From positions 13,839,001 to 13,903,000 of the forward strand of contig NC_079885.1 in assembly GCF_029227915.1 (NCBI RefSeq): 64,000 bases of DNA, given 5' to 3'. Made by a program: the position numbers and the translations under genes. Below are positions 11,501 through 26,200 of this stretch, one piece after another. The DNA comes from Hydractinia symbiolongicarpus (taxonomy: Eukaryota > Cnidaria > Hydrozoa > Anthoathecata > Hydractiniidae). Below the pieces are notes generated by a model. That model made no database searches. It had not been told where the DNA came from and saw only the letters and a program-made list of their open reading frames with translations. The number at the start of each line of letters is the position of its first letter. Within the stretch, counting starts at the first letter, position 1.

Positions 11501-14027
11501 GTTCCACCACCCTTCGCGGGATACCATTGGTCTAGTCGTTCCAGTTTCAATGGACTATGACTTGCCAAGTCGTTCTCCTTGGCGTCATGGCTTTAGAGCA
11601 ATGTGAACTATGTGCACAGCCCTCTAAATGCTGCAATATGTCCTTTTACATACTAATAAAGGCCTTGCACGTAAATCACGTTCTTCCACGTCCCCAGCAA
11701 GGCTACCAATGGTCTAGTGTGCCCAGTCTTAATGGAATATGACGTCCAAAGTTCTTTTCCTTGTCGCCATGGCTTTAGAACAATGTTAACTCCGTGCACA
11801 GCCCTCTAAATGCTGTAACATGGCCTTTTGCAGACTAATAAAAGCTATAAACGTAAATACTGTCGTTCCAACTGCCTGCGCAGGTTACCATAGGAGTAGT
11901 CCTTCCAGTCTCAATGGACCATGACGTCCCAAGTCCTTTTCCTTAGTGCCATGGCTATAGAACACTTTTAACTGCGTGCACAGCCCTCTAAAGGCAGTAA
12001 TATGTCCATTTGCAGCTTAATAAAGTCCTTACCCGTAAATCACGTTCTTCCACGTCCCCAGCAAGGCTACCAATGGTCTAGTGTTCCCAGTCTTAATGGA
12101 ATATGACGTCCCAAGTCCTTTTCCTTGACGCCATGGCTATAGAACACTGTTAACTACGTGCACAACCCTCTAAAGTCAGTAATATGTCCTTTTGCAGCCT
12201 AATAACGCCTTTACACGTAAATGCCGTGATTCCATCACCCTCCGCGGGATACCATTGGTCTAGTTCTTCCAGTCCCAATGGACTACAACATGCCAAGTCG
12301 TTTTCTTTGGCACCTTGGCGTTAGAAGACCAGCAACTACGCGCACAGTCCTCTAAATGCTGTAACATGGCCGTTTACAGACTAATAAAGGTCTTACACGC
12401 AAATCACGTTCTTCCACGTCTCCAGCAAGGCTACCAATGGTCTAGTGTTCCCAGTCTTAATGGAATATGACGTCCAAAGTCCTTTTCCTTGACGCCATGG
12501 CTATAGAACACTGTTAACTACGTGCACAGCCCCCTGTAAGCCGTATTATTGCCTTTGCAGCCTAATGAAGGCCTTAGACGTAAACCACGTGCTTCCACGC
12601 TCCCAGCCAGGCTACCATTGATCTAGTCCTTCTAGTCTCAATGGACTACGACTTGCCAAGTCGTTCTCTTTGGCGTCATGGCTTTAGAGCACTGTGAACT
12701 ATGTGCGCAGCCCTCTAAATGCCGCAATATGTCCTTTTACAGACTAATAAAGTCCTTGCACGTAAATCACGTTCTTCCACGTCCCCACCAAGGCTACCAA
12801 TGGCCTAGTGTTCCCAGTCTCAATGGACTACAACGTGCCAAGTCCTTTTCCTTGACGCCATGGCTATAGAACACTGTTAACTACGTGCACAACCTTGTAA
12901 AGGCAGTATTATGTCCTTTTGCAGACTAATAAAGACCTTACACGTAAATAACGTGCTTCCATGCTCCCAGCCATGCTACCATTGATCTAGTCCTTCAAGT
13001 CTGAATGGAATACGACGTTCCAAGTCGTTTTCCTTCGCGCTATGGCGTTAGAACACTGTTAAATACGTGCACGGCCCTTTGAACGCTGTAATATGGCCAT
13101 TTGCAGCCAATTAAAGGCCTTATACGTAAATACTGTCGCTCCACCTGCCTGCACAAGTTACCATTGGTGTAGTCCTTACAGTCTCAATGGAATATGACGT
13201 CCCAAGTCGTTTTCTTTGTCGCCGTGACGTTTGAAAACCCGCAAGTACGCGCACAGTCCTCTAAATGCTATAGTATGGCTTTTGTAAATCTAAAAAAGGC
13301 CTTACGCGTAAATCACGTGCTTCCACTCTCCAAACCAGGCTACCAATGGTGTACCTTTCCGACTATCATTGAACTACGACGTCCCAATTCCTTTTCTTTG
13401 GCGCTTCAGCGTTAAAACACATTTAACTACGTGCACGGCCCTTTGAACGCTGTAATATGGCCATTTGCAGCCTATTAAAGGCCTTATACGTAAATACTGT
13501 CGCTCCACCTGCCTGCGCAAGTTACCATTGGTGTAGTCCTTCCAGTTTCAATGGACTATGACGTCCCAAGTCGTTTTCTTTGTCGCCGTGACGTTTGAAA
13601 ACCCGCAAGTACGCGCACAGTCCTCTAAATGCTATAGTATGGCTTTTGTAAGTCTAAAAAAGGCCTTACGCGTAAATCACGTGCTTCCACTCTCCAAACC
13701 AGGCTACCAATGGTGTACCTTTCCGACTATCATTGAACTACGACGTGCCAATCCTTTTTCCTTGGCGCTTTAGCGTTAAAACACATTTAACTACGTGCAC
13801 AGGCCTCTAAATGCTGTAATATTGCCTTTTGCAGCCAAATAAAGGCTTTACACGTAAATAACGTGGTTCCAGCACCCTTCGCAGGATACCATTGGTCTAG
13901 CCCTTCCAGTTGCAATGGACTGTGACTTGCCAAGTCGTTCTCCTTGGCGACATGGCTTTAGAGCACTGTCAACTATGTGCACAGCCCTCTAAATGCTGCA
14001 ATATGTCCTTTTACAGACTGATAAAGG
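8526..14027. repeat. Satellite block with a 21-monomer (about 3.82-kb) register
   Basis: Landmarks at 8857 and 9373 recur at 12678 and 13194, an offset of 3,821 bp (21 monomers minus 1). Those near 7732 recur at 11557 (offset 3,825), so the register started in the preceding block. Short-range dimers are also visible: GTAAGT-type monomers at 9373, 9737, 10283, 10647, 13194 and 13558 are spaced 364 or 546 bp. No non-satellite sequence is present. Confidence 0.8.
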
Positions 14028-17000
14028 CCTTGCACATAAATCACGTTCTTCCACGTCCCCAGCAAGGCTACCAATGGTCTAGTATTCTCAGTCTTAATGG
14101 AATATGACGTCCAAAGTTCTTTTCTTTGGCGCCATGGCTTTAGAACAATGTTAACTCCGTGCACAGCCCTCTAAATGCTGTAACATGGCCTTTTGCAGAC
14201 TAATAAAAGCTATAAACGTAAATACTGTCGTTCCAACTGCCTGCGCAGGTTACCATAGGAGTAATCCTTCCAGTCTTAATGGAATATGACGTCCCAAGTC
14301 CTTTTCCTTGACGCCATGGCTATAGAACACTGTTAACTACGTGCACAACCCTCTAAAGTCAGTAATATGTCCTTTTGCAGCCTAATAACGCCTTTACACG
14401 TAAATGCCGTGATTCCATCACCCTCCGCTGGATACCATTGGTCTAGTTCTTCCAGTCCCAATGGACTACAACATGCCAAGTCGTTTTCTTTGGCACCTTG
14501 GCGTTAGAAGACCAGCAACTACGCGCACAGTCCTCTAAATGCCGAAACATGGCCGTTTACAGACTAATAAAGGTCTTACACGCAAATCACGTTCTTCCAC
14601 GTCTCCAGCAAGGCTACCAATGGTCTAGTGTTCCCAGTCTTAATGGAATATGACGTCCAAAGTCCTTTTCCTTGACGCCATGGCTATAGAACACTGTTAA
14701 CTACGTGCACAGCCCCTTGTAAGCCGTATTATAGCCTTTGCAGCCTAATGAAGGCCTTAGACGTAAACCACGTGCTTCCACGCTCCCAGCCAGGCTACCA
14801 TTGATCTAGTCCTTCTAGTCTCAATGGACTACGACTTGCCAAGTCGTTCTCCTTGGCGTCATGGCTTTAGAGCACTGTGAACTATGTGCACAGCCCTCTA
14901 AATGCTGCAATATGTCCTTTTACTGACTAATAAAGGCCTTGCACGTAAATCACGTTCTTCCACGTCCCCAGCAAGGCTACCAATGGCCTAGTGTTTCCAG
15001 TCTCAATGGACTACAACGTGCCAAGTCCTTTTCCTTGACGCCATGGCTATAGAACACTGTTAACTACGTGCACAGCCTTGTGAAGGCAGTATTATGTCCT
15101 TTTGCAGACTAATAAAGACCTTACACGTAAATAACGTGCTTCCATGCTCCCAGCCATGCTACCATTGATCTAGTCCTTCAAGTCTGAATGGAATACGACG
15201 TTCCAAGTCGTTTTCCTTCGCGCTATGGCGTTAGAACACTGTTAACTACGTGCACGGCCCTTTGAACGCTGTAATATGGCCATTTGCAGGCTATTAAAGG
15301 CTTTATACGTAAATACTGTCGCTCCACCTGCCTGCGCAAGTTACCATTGGTGTAGTCCTTACAGTCTCAATGGAATATGACGTCCCAAGTCGTTTTCTTT
15401 GTCGCCGTGATGTTTGAAAACCCGCAAGTACGCGCACAGTCCTCTAAATGCTATAGTATGGCTTTTGAAAGTCTAAAAAAGGCCTTACGCGTAAATCACG
15501 TGCTTCCACTCTCCAAACCAGGCTACCAATGGTGTACCTTTCCGACTATCATTGAACGACGACGTTCCAATTCCTTTTCCTTGGCGCTTTAGCGTTAAAA
15601 CACATTTAACTACGTGCACAGCCCTTTGAACGATGTAATATGGCCATTTGCAGCCTATTAAAGGCCTTATACCTAAATACTGTCGCACCACCTGCCTGCG
15701 CAAGTTACCATTGGTGTAGTCCTTCCAGTCTCAATGGAGTATGACGTCCCAAGTCGTTTTCTTTGTCGCCGTGACGTTTGAAAACCCGCAAGTACGCGCA
15801 CAGTCCTCTAAATGCTATAGTATGGCTTTTGTAAGTCTAAAAAAGGCCTTACGCGTAAATCACGTGCTTCCACTCTCCAAACCAGTCTACCAATGGTGTA
15901 CCTTTCCGACTATCATTGAACTACGACGTCCCAATTCCTTTTCCTTGGCGCTTTAGCGTTAAAACACATTTGACTACGTGCACAGGCCTCTAAATGCTGT
16001 AATATGGCCATTTGCAGCCTATTAACGGCCTTATACGTAAATACTGTCGCTCCACCTGCCTGCGCAAGTTACCATTTGTGTAGTCCTTCCAGTCTCAATG
16101 GACTATGACGTCCCAAGTCGTTTTCTTTGACGCTGTGGCGTTTGAAAACTCGCAAGTACGCGCACAGTCCTCTAAATGCTATAGTATGGCCATTTGCAGC
16201 CTAATAAAGGCCTTGCACGTAAATCACGTTCTTCCACGTCCCCAGCAAGGCTACCAATGGTCTAGTGTACCCAGTCTTAATGGAATATGACGTCCAAAGT
16301 TCTCTTCCTTTGCGCCATGGCTTTAGAACAATGTTAACTCCGTGCACAGCCCTCTAAATGCTGTAACATGGCCTTTTGCAGACTGATAAAAGCTATAAAC
16401 GTAATTACTGTCGTTCCAACTGCCTGCGCAGGTTACCATAGGAGTAGTCTTTCCAGTCTCAATGGACTATGACGTCCCAAGTCCTTTTCCTTATTGCCAT
16501 GGCTATAGAACACTTTTAACTGCGTGCACAGCCCTCTAAAGGCAGTAATATGTCCATTTGCAGCTTAATAAAGGCCTTACCCGTAAATCACATTCTTCCA
16601 CGTCCCCAGCAAGGCTACCAATGGTCTAGTGTTCCCAGTCTTAATGGAATATGACGTCCCAAGTCCTTTTCCTTGACGCCATGGCTAGAGAACACTGTTA
16701 ACTACGTGCACAACCCTCTAAAGTCAGTAATATGTCTTTTTGCAGCCTAATAACGCCTTTACACGTAATTGCCGTGATTCCATCACCCTCCGCGGGATAC
16801 CATTGGTCTAGTTCTTCCAGTCCCAATGGACTACAACATGCCAAGTCGTTTTCTTTGGCACCTTGGCGTTAGAAGACCAGGAACTACGCGCACAGTCCTC
16901 TAAATGCTGTAACATGGCCGTTTACAGACTAATAAAGGTCTTACACGCAAATCACGTTCTTCCACGTCTCCAGCAAGGCTACCAATGGTCTAGTGTTACC

Positions 17001-17737
17001 AGTCTTAATGGAATATGACGTCCAAAGTCCTTTTCCTTGACGCCATGGCTATAGAACACTGTTAACTACGTGCACAGCCCCCCGTAAGCCGTATTATTGC
17101 CTTTGCAGCCTAATAAAGGCCTTAGACGTAAACCACGTGCTTCCACGCTCCCAGCCAGGCTACCATTGATCTAGTCCTTCTAGTCTCAATGGACTACGAC
17201 TTGCCAAGTCGCTCTCTTTGGCGTCATGGCTTTAGAGCACTGTGAACTATGTGCGCAGCCCTCTAAATGCCGCAATATGTCCTTTTACAGACTAATAAAG
17301 GCCTTGCACGTAAATCACCTTCTTCCACGTCCCCACCAAGGCTACCAATGGCCTAGTGTTCCCAGTCTCAATGGACTACAACGTGCCAAGTCCTTTTCCT
17401 TGACGCCATGGCTATAGAACACTGTTAACTACGTGCACAACCTTGTAAAGGCAGTATTATGTCCTTTTGCAGACTAATAAAGACCTTACACGTAAATAAC
17501 GTGCTTCCATGCTCCCAGCCATGCTACCATTGGTGTACCTTTCCGACTATCATTGAACTACGACGTCCCAATTCCTTTTCCTAGGCGCTTTAGCGTTAAA
17601 ACACATTTAACTACGTGCACGGCTCTTTGAACGCTGTAATATGGCCATTTGCAGCCTATTAAAGGCCTTATACGTAAATACTGTCGCTCCACCTGCCTGC
17701 GCAAGTTACCATTGGTGTAGTCCTTCCAGTTTCAATG

Positions 17738-17746
17738 GACGTCCCA
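17738..17746. repeat. 6-bp deletion between GAC repeats inside a monomer
   Basis: The usual CAATGGACTATGACGTCCC reads CAATGGACGTCCC here, a loss of 6 bp between two GAC triplets. The same change occurs at about 24004-24012 in copy B of the 6,266-bp duplication and was not seen elsewhere in the window. It serves as a marker for that duplication. Confidence 0.85.
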
Positions 17747-19921
17747 AGTCGTTTTCTTTGTCGCCGTGACGTTTGAAAACCCGCAAGTACGCGCACAGTC
17801 CTCTAAATGCTATAGTATGGCTTTTGTAAGTCTAAAAAAGGCCTTACGCGTAAATCACGTGCTTCCACTCTCCAAACCAGGCTACCAATGGTGTACCTTT
17901 CCGACTATCATTGAACTACGACGTGCCAATTCCTTTTCCTTGGCGCTTTAGCGTTAAAACACATTTAACTACGTGCACAGGCCTCTAAATGCTGTAATAT
18001 TGCCTTTTGCAGCCAAATAAAGGCTTTACACGCAAATAACGTGGTTCCAGCACCCTTCGCAGGATACCATTGGTCTAGCCCTTCCAGTTTCAATGGACTA
18101 TGACTTGCCAAGTCGTTCTCCTTGGCGTCATGGCTTTAGAGCACTGTGAACTATGTGCACAGCCCTCTAAATGCTGTAACATGGCCTTTTGCAGACTAAT
18201 AAAAGCTATAAATGTAAATACTGTCGTTCCAACTGCCTGCGCAGGTTACCATAGGAGTAGTCCTTCCAGTCTCAATGGACTATGACGTCCCAAGTCCTTT
18301 TCCTTAGTGCCATGGCTATAGAAAACTTTTAACTACGTGCATGCACAGCCCTCTAAAGGCAGTAATATGTCCATTTGCAGCCTAATAAAGGCCTTACACG
18401 TAAATCACGTTCTTCCACGTCCCCAGCAATTCTACCAATGGTCTAGTGTTCCCAGTCTTAATGGAATATGACGTCCCAAGTCCTTTTCCTTGACGCCATG
18501 GCTATAGAACACTGTTAACTACGTGCACAGCCCTCTAAAGGCAGTAATATGTCCATTTACAGCCTAATAAAGGCCTTACACGTAAATCATGTTCTTCCAC
18601 GTCCCCAGCAAGGCTACCAATGGTCTAGTGTTCCCAGTCTTAATGGAATATGACGTCCCAAGTCCTTTTCCTTGACGCCATGGCTATAGAAGACTGTTAA
18701 CTACGTGCACAACCCTCTAAAGTCAGTAATATGTCCTTTTGCAGCCTAATAACGCCTTTACACGTAAATGCCGTGATTCCATCACCCTCCGCGGGATACC
18801 ATCGGTCTAGTCCTTGCAGTCCCAATGGACTACAACGTGCCAAGTTGTTTTCTTTGGCACCTTGGCGTTAGAAGACCGGCAACTACGCGCACAGTCCTCT
18901 AAATGCTGTAACATGGCCGTTTACAGACTAATAAAGGTCTTACACGCAAATCACGTTCTTCCACGTCTCCAGCAAGGCTACCAATGGTCTAGTGTTCCCA
19001 GGCTTAATGGAATATGACGTCCAAAGTCCTTTTCCTTGACGCCATGGCTATAGAACACTGTTAACTAAGTGCACAGCCCCTGTAAGCCGTATTATTGCCT
19101 TTGCAGCCTAATAAAGGCCTTAGACGTAAACCACGTGCTTCCACGCTCCCAGCCAGGCTACCATTGATCTAGTCCTTCTAGTCTCAATGGACTACGACTT
19201 GCCAAGTCGTTCTCCTTGGCGTCATGGCTTTAGAGCACTGTGAACTATGTGCACAGCCCTCTAAATGCTGCAATATGTCCTTTTACAGACTAATAAAGGC
19301 CTTGCACGTAAATCACGTTCTTCCACGTCCCCAGCAAGGCTACCAATGGCCTAGTGTTTCCAGTCTCAATGGACTACAACGTGCCAAGTCCTTTTCCTTG
19401 ACGCCATGGCTATAGAACACTGTTAACTACGTGCACAGCCTTGTGAAGGCAGTATTATGTCCTTTTGCAGACTAATAAAGACCTTACACGTAAATAACGT
19501 GCTTCCATTCTCCCAGCCATGCTACCATTGATCTAGTCCTTCAAGTCTGAATGGAATACGACGTTCCAAGTCGTTTTCCTTCGCGCTATGGCGTTAGAAC
19601 ACTGTTAACTACGTGCACAGCCCTTTGAACGCTGTAATATGGCCATTTGCAGCCTATTAAAGGCCTTATACGTAAATACTGTTGCTCCACCTGCCTGCGC
19701 AAGTTACCATTAGTCTAGTCCTTCCAGTCTCAATGGACTATGACGTGCCAAGTCATTTTCCATGGCGCCATGGCTTTAGCACACTGTTAACTCCGTGCAC
19801 GGCCCTCTAAAGGCTGTAATATGGCCATTTGCAGCCTATTAAAGGCCTTATACGTAAATACTGTCGCTCCACCTGCCCGCGCAAGTTACCATTGGTGTAG
19901 TCCTTCCAGTCTCAATGGACT

Positions 19922-20006
19922 ATGACGTCCCATCACGTTCAAATCACGTTCTTCTACGTCCCCAGCAAGGCTACCAATGGTCTAGTGTTCCCAGTCTTAA
20001 TAGAAT
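19922..20006. repeat. Truncated 85-bp monomer
   Basis: ATGACGTCCCA is followed at once by TCACGTTCAAATCACGTTC, skipping to the distal part of a monomer. The next landmark is at 20007, so this monomer is 85 bp, 97 bp short of full length. The joint includes a doubled TCACGTTC-like stretch. The same truncated monomer is at 26188-26272. Confidence 0.87.
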
Positions 20007-20293
20007 ATGACGTCCAAAGTCCTTTTTCTTGACGCCATGGCTATAGAACACTGTTAACTACGTGCACAGCCCCCTGTAAGCCGTATTATTGCCTTTGCAG
20101 CCTAATAAAGGCCTTGTACGTAAACCACGTGCTTCCACGCTCCAAGCCAGGCTACCATTGATCTAGTCCTTCTAGTCTCAATGGACTACGACTTGCCAAG
20201 TCGTTCTCCTTGGCGTCATGGCTTTAGAGCACTGTCAACTATGTGCACAGCCCTCTAATTGTTGCAATATGTCCTTTTACAGACTAATAAAGG

Positions 20294-23200
20294 CCTTGCA
20301 CATAAATCACGTTCTTCCACGTCCCCAGCAAGGCTACCAATGGTCTAGTATTCTCAGTCTTAATGGAATATGACGTCCAAAGTTCTTTTCTTTGGCGCCA
20401 TGGCTTTAGAACAATGTTAACTCCGTGCACAGCCCTCTAAATGCTGTAACATGGCCTTTTGCAGACTAATAAAAGCTATAAACGTAAATACTGTCGTTCC
20501 AACTGCCTGCGCAGGTTACCATAGGAGTAATCCTTCCAGTCTTAATGGAATATGACGTCCCAAGTCCTTTTCCTTGACGCCATGGCTATAGAACACTGTT
20601 AACTACGTGCACAACCCTCTAAAGTCAGTAATATGTCCTTTTGCAGCCTAATAACGCCTTTACACGTAAATGCCGTGATTCCATCACCCTCCGCTGGATA
20701 CCATTGGTCTAGTTCTTCCAGTCCCAATGGACTACAACATGCCAAGTCGTTTTCTTTGGCACCTTGGCGTTAGAAGACCAGCAACTACGCGCACAGTCCT
20801 CTAAATGCCGAAACATGGCCGTTTACAGACTAATAAAGGTCTTACACGCAAATCACGTTCTTCCACGTCTCCAGCAAGGCTACCAATGGTCTAGTGTTCC
20901 CAGTCTTAATGGAATATGACGTCCAAAGTCCTTTTCCTTGACGCCATGGCTATAGAACACTGTTAACTACGTGCACAGCCCCTTGTAAGCCGTATTATAG
21001 CCTTTGCAGCCTAATGAAGGCCTTAGACGTAAACCACGTGCTTCCACGCTCCCAGCCAGGCTACCATTGATCTAGTCCTTCTAGTCTCAATGGACTACGA
21101 CTTGCCAAGTCGTTCTCCTTGGCGTCATGGCTTTAGAGCACTGTGAACTATGTGCACAGCCCTCTAAATGCTGCAATATGTCCTTTTACTGACTAATAAA
21201 GGCCTTGCACGTAAATCACGTTCTTCCACGTCCCCAGCAAGGCTACCAATGGCCTAGTGTTTCCAGTCTCAATGGACTACAACGTGCCAAGTCCTTTTCC
21301 TTGACGCCATGGCTATAGAACACTGTTAACTACGTGCACAGCCTTGTGAAGGCAGTATTATGTCCTTTTGCAGACTAATAAAGACCTTACACGTAAATAA
21401 CGTGCTTCCATGCTCCCAGCCATGCTACCATTGATCTAGTCCTTCAAGTCTGAATGGAATACGACGTTCCAAGTCGTTTTCCTTCGCGCTATGGCGTTAG
21501 AACACTGTTAACTACGTGCACGGCCCTTTGAACGCTGTAATATGGCCATTTGCAGGCTATTAAAGGCTTTATACGTAAATACTGTCGCTCCACCTGCCTG
21601 CGCAAGTTACCATTGGTGTAGTCCTTACAGTCTCAATGGAATATGACGTCCCAAGTCGTTTTCTTTGTCGCCGTGATGTTTGAAAACCCGCAAGTACGCG
21701 CACAGTCCTCTAAATGCTATAGTATGGCTTTTGAAAGTCTAAAAAAGGCCTTACGCGTAAATCACGTGCTTCCACTCTCCAAACCAGGCTACCAATGGTG
21801 TACCTTTCCGACTATCATTGAACGACGACGTTCCAATTCCTTTTCCTTGGCGCTTTAGCGTTAAAACACATTTAACTACGTGCACAGCCCTTTGAACGAT
21901 GTAATATGGCCATTTGCAGCCTATTAAAGGCCTTATACCTAAATACTGTCGCACCACCTGCCTGCGCAAGTTACCATTGGTGTAGTCCTTCCAGTCTCAA
22001 TGGAGTATGACGTCCCAAGTCGTTTTCTTTGTCGCCGTGACGTTTGAAAACCCGCAAGTACGCGCACAGTCCTCTAAATGCTATAGTATGGCTTTTGTAA
22101 GTCTAAAAAAGGCCTTACGCGTAAATCACGTGCTTCCACTCTCCAAACCAGTCTACCAATGGTGTACCTTTCCGACTATCATTGAACTACGACGTCCCAA
22201 TTCCTTTTCCTTGGCGCTTTAGCGTTAAAACACATTTGACTACGTGCACAGGCCTCTAAATGCTGTAATATGGCCATTTGCAGCCTATTAACGGCCTTAT
22301 ACGTAAATACTGTCGCTCCACCTGCCTGCGCAAGTTACCATTTGTGTAGTCCTTCCAGTCTCAATGGACTATGACGTCCCAAGTCGTTTTCTTTGACGCT
22401 GTGGCGTTTGAAAACTCGCAAGTACGCGCACAGTCCTCTAAATGCTATAGTATGGCCATTTGCAGCCTAATAAAGGCCTTGCACGTAAATCACGTTCTTC
22501 CACGTCCCCAGCAAGGCTACCAATGGTCTAGTGTACCCAGTCTTAATGGAATATGACGTCCAAAGTTCTCTTCCTTTGCGCCATGGCTTTAGAACAATGT
22601 TAACTCCGTGCACAGCCCTCTAAATGCTGTAACATGGCCTTTTGCAGACTGATAAAAGCTATAAACGTAATTACTGTCGTTCCAACTGCCTGCGCAGGTT
22701 ACCATAGGAGTAGTCTTTCCAGTCTCAATGGACTATGACGTCCCAAGTCCTTTTCCTTATTGCCATGGCTATAGAACACTTTTAACTGCGTGCACAGCCC
22801 TCTAAAGGCAGTAATATGTCCATTTGCAGCTTAATAAAGGCCTTACCCGTAAATCACATTCTTCCACGTCCCCAGCAAGGCTACCAATGGTCTAGTGTTC
22901 CCAGTCTTAATGGAATATGACGTCCCAAGTCCTTTTCCTTGACGCCATGGCTAGAGAACACTGTTAACTACGTGCACAACCCTCTAAAGTCAGTAATATG
23001 TCTTTTTGCAGCCTAATAACGCCTTTACACGTAATTGCCGTGATTCCATCACCCTCCGCGGGATACCATTGGTCTAGTTCTTCCAGTCCCAATGGACTAC
23101 AACATGCCAAGTCGTTTTCTTTGGCACCTTGGCGTTAGAAGACCAGGAACTACGCGCACAGTCCTCTAAATGCTGTAACATGGCCGTTTACAGACTAATA

Positions 23201-26200
23201 AAGGTCTTACACGCAAATCACGTTCTTCCACGTCTCCAGCAAGGCTACCAATGGTCTAGTGTTACCAGTCTTAATGGAATATGACGTCCAAAGTCCTTTT
23301 CCTTGACGCCATGGCTATAGAACACTGTTAACTACGTGCACAGCCCCCCGTAAGCCGTATTATTGCCTTTGCAGCCTAATAAAGGCCTTAGACGTAAACC
23401 ACGTGCTTCCACGCTCCCAGCCAGGCTACCATTGATCTAGTCCTTCTAGTCTCAATGGACTACGACTTGCCAAGTCGCTCTCTTTGGCGTCATGGCTTTA
23501 GAGCACTGTGAACTATGTGCGCAGCCCTCTAAATGCCGCAATATGTCCTTTTACAGACTAATAAAGGCCTTGCACGTAAATCACCTTCTTCCACGTCCCC
23601 ACCAAGGCTACCAATGGCCTAGTGTTCCCAGTCTCAATGGACTACAACGTGCCAAGTCCTTTTCCTTGACGCCATGGCTATAGAACACTGTTAACTACGT
23701 GCACAACCTTGTAAAGGCAGTATTATGTCCTTTTGCAGACTAATAAAGACCTTACACGTAAATAACGTGCTTCCATGCTCCCAGCCATGCTACCATTGGT
23801 GTACCTTTCCGACTATCATTGAACTACGACGTCCCAATTCCTTTTCCTAGGCGCTTTAGCGTTAAAACACATTTAACTACGTGCACGGCTCTTTGAACGC
23901 TGTAATATGGCCATTTGCAGCCTATTAAAGGCCTTATACGTAAATACTGTCGCTCCACCTGCCTGCGCAAGTTACCATTGGTGTAGTCCTTCCAGTTTCA
24001 ATGGACGTCCCAAGTCGTTTTCTTTGTCGCCGTGACGTTTGAAAACCCGCAAGTACGCGCACAGTCCTCTAAATGCTATAGTATGGCTTTTGTAAGTCTA
24101 AAAAAGGCCTTACGCGTAAATCACGTGCTTCCACTCTCCAAACCAGGCTACCAATGGTGTACCTTTCCGACTATCATTGAACTACGACGTGCCAATTCCT
24201 TTTCCTTGGCGCTTTAGCGTTAAAACACATTTAACTACGTGCACAGGCCTCTAAATGCTGTAATATTGCCTTTTGCAGCCAAATAAAGGCTTTACACGCA
24301 AATAACGTGGTTCCAGCACCCTTCGCAGGATACCATTGGTCTAGCCCTTCCAGTTTCAATGGACTATGACTTGCCAAGTCGTTCTCCTTGGCGTCATGGC
24401 TTTAGAGCACTGTGAACTATGTGCACAGCCCTCTAAATGCTGTAACATGGCCTTTTGCAGACTAATAAAAGCTATAAATGTAAATACTGTCGTTCCAACT
24501 GCCTGCGCAGGTTACCATAGGAGTAGTCCTTCCAGTCTCAATGGACTATGACGTCCCAAGTCCTTTTCCTTAGTGCCATGGCTATAGAAAACTTTTAACT
24601 ACGTGCATGCACAGCCCTCTAAAGGCAGTAATATGTCCATTTGCAGCCTAATAAAGGCCTTACACGTAAATCACGTTCTTCCACGTCCCCAGCAATTCTA
24701 CCAATGGTCTAGTGTTCCCAGTCTTAATGGAATATGACGTCCCAAGTCCTTTTCCTTGACGCCATGGCTATAGAACACTGTTAACTACGTGCACAGCCCT
24801 CTAAAGGCAGTAATATGTCCATTTACAGCCTAATAAAGGCCTTACACGTAAATCATGTTCTTCCACGTCCCCAGCAAGGCTACCAATGGTCTAGTGTTCC
24901 CAGTCTTAATGGAATATGACGTCCCAAGTCCTTTTCCTTGACGCCATGGCTATAGAAGACTGTTAACTACGTGCACAACCCTCTAAAGTCAGTAATATGT
25001 CCTTTTGCAGCCTAATAACGCCTTTACACGTAAATGCCGTGATTCCATCACCCTCCGCGGGATACCATCGGTCTAGTCCTTGCAGTCCCAATGGACTACA
25101 ACGTGCCAAGTTGTTTTCTTTGGCACCTTGGCGTTAGAAGACCGGCAACTACGCGCACAGTCCTCTAAATGCTGTAACATGGCCGTTTACAGACTAATAA
25201 AGGTCTTACACGCAAATCACGTTCTTCCACGTCTCCAGCAAGGCTACCAATGGTCTAGTGTTCCCAGGCTTAATGGAATATGACGTCCAAAGTCCTTTTC
25301 CTTGACGCCATGGCTATAGAACACTGTTAACTAAGTGCACAGCCCCTGTAAGCCGTATTATTGCCTTTGCAGCCTAATAAAGGCCTTAGACGTAAACCAC
25401 GTGCTTCCACGCTCCCAGCCAGGCTACCATTGATCTAGTCCTTCTAGTCTCAATGGACTACGACTTGCCAAGTCGTTCTCCTTGGCGTCATGGCTTTAGA
25501 GCACTGTGAACTATGTGCACAGCCCTCTAAATGCTGCAATATGTCCTTTTACAGACTAATAAAGGCCTTGCACGTAAATCACGTTCTTCCACGTCCCCAG
25601 CAAGGCTACCAATGGCCTAGTGTTTCCAGTCTCAATGGACTACAACGTGCCAAGTCCTTTTCCTTGACGCCATGGCTATAGAACACTGTTAACTACGTGC
25701 ACAGCCTTGTGAAGGCAGTATTATGTCCTTTTGCAGACTAATAAAGACCTTACACGTAAATAACGTGCTTCCATTCTCCCAGCCATGCTACCATTGATCT
25801 AGTCCTTCAAGTCTGAATGGAATACGACGTTCCAAGTCGTTTTCCTTCGCGCTATGGCGTTAGAACACTGTTAACTACGTGCACAGCCCTTTGAACGCTG
25901 TAATATGGCCATTTGCAGCCTATTAAAGGCCTTATACGTAAATACTGTTGCTCCACCTGCCTGCGCAAGTTACCATTAGTCTAGTCCTTCCAGTCTCAAT
26001 GGACTATGACGTGCCAAGTCATTTTCCATGGCGCCATGGCTTTAGCACACTGTTAACTCCGTGCACGGCCCTCTAAAGGCTGTAATATGGCCATTTGCAG
26101 CCTATTAAAGGCCTTATACGTAAATACTGTCGCTCCACCTGCCCGCGCAAGTTACCATTGGTGTAGTCCTTCCAGTCTCAATGGACTATGACGTCCCATC

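Larger units (their letters stand above)
14028..20293. repeat. Copy A of a 6,266-bp tandem segmental duplication
   Basis: All landmarks recur 6,266 bp further on: 15377/21643, 15741/22007, 16105/22371, 17226/23492, 17766/24032, 18100/24366, 18814/25080 and 19224/25490. Rare private variants are shared, such as the 6-bp deletion GGACGTCCC near 17738/24004 and an 85-bp monomer at 19922/26188. The breakpoint can be placed between 14020 and 14036 using an A/G difference on each side, with possible mosaicism in the preceding 70 bp. The offset is 34 monomers plus 78 bp, so it is not a whole number of monomers. Confidence 0.92.
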
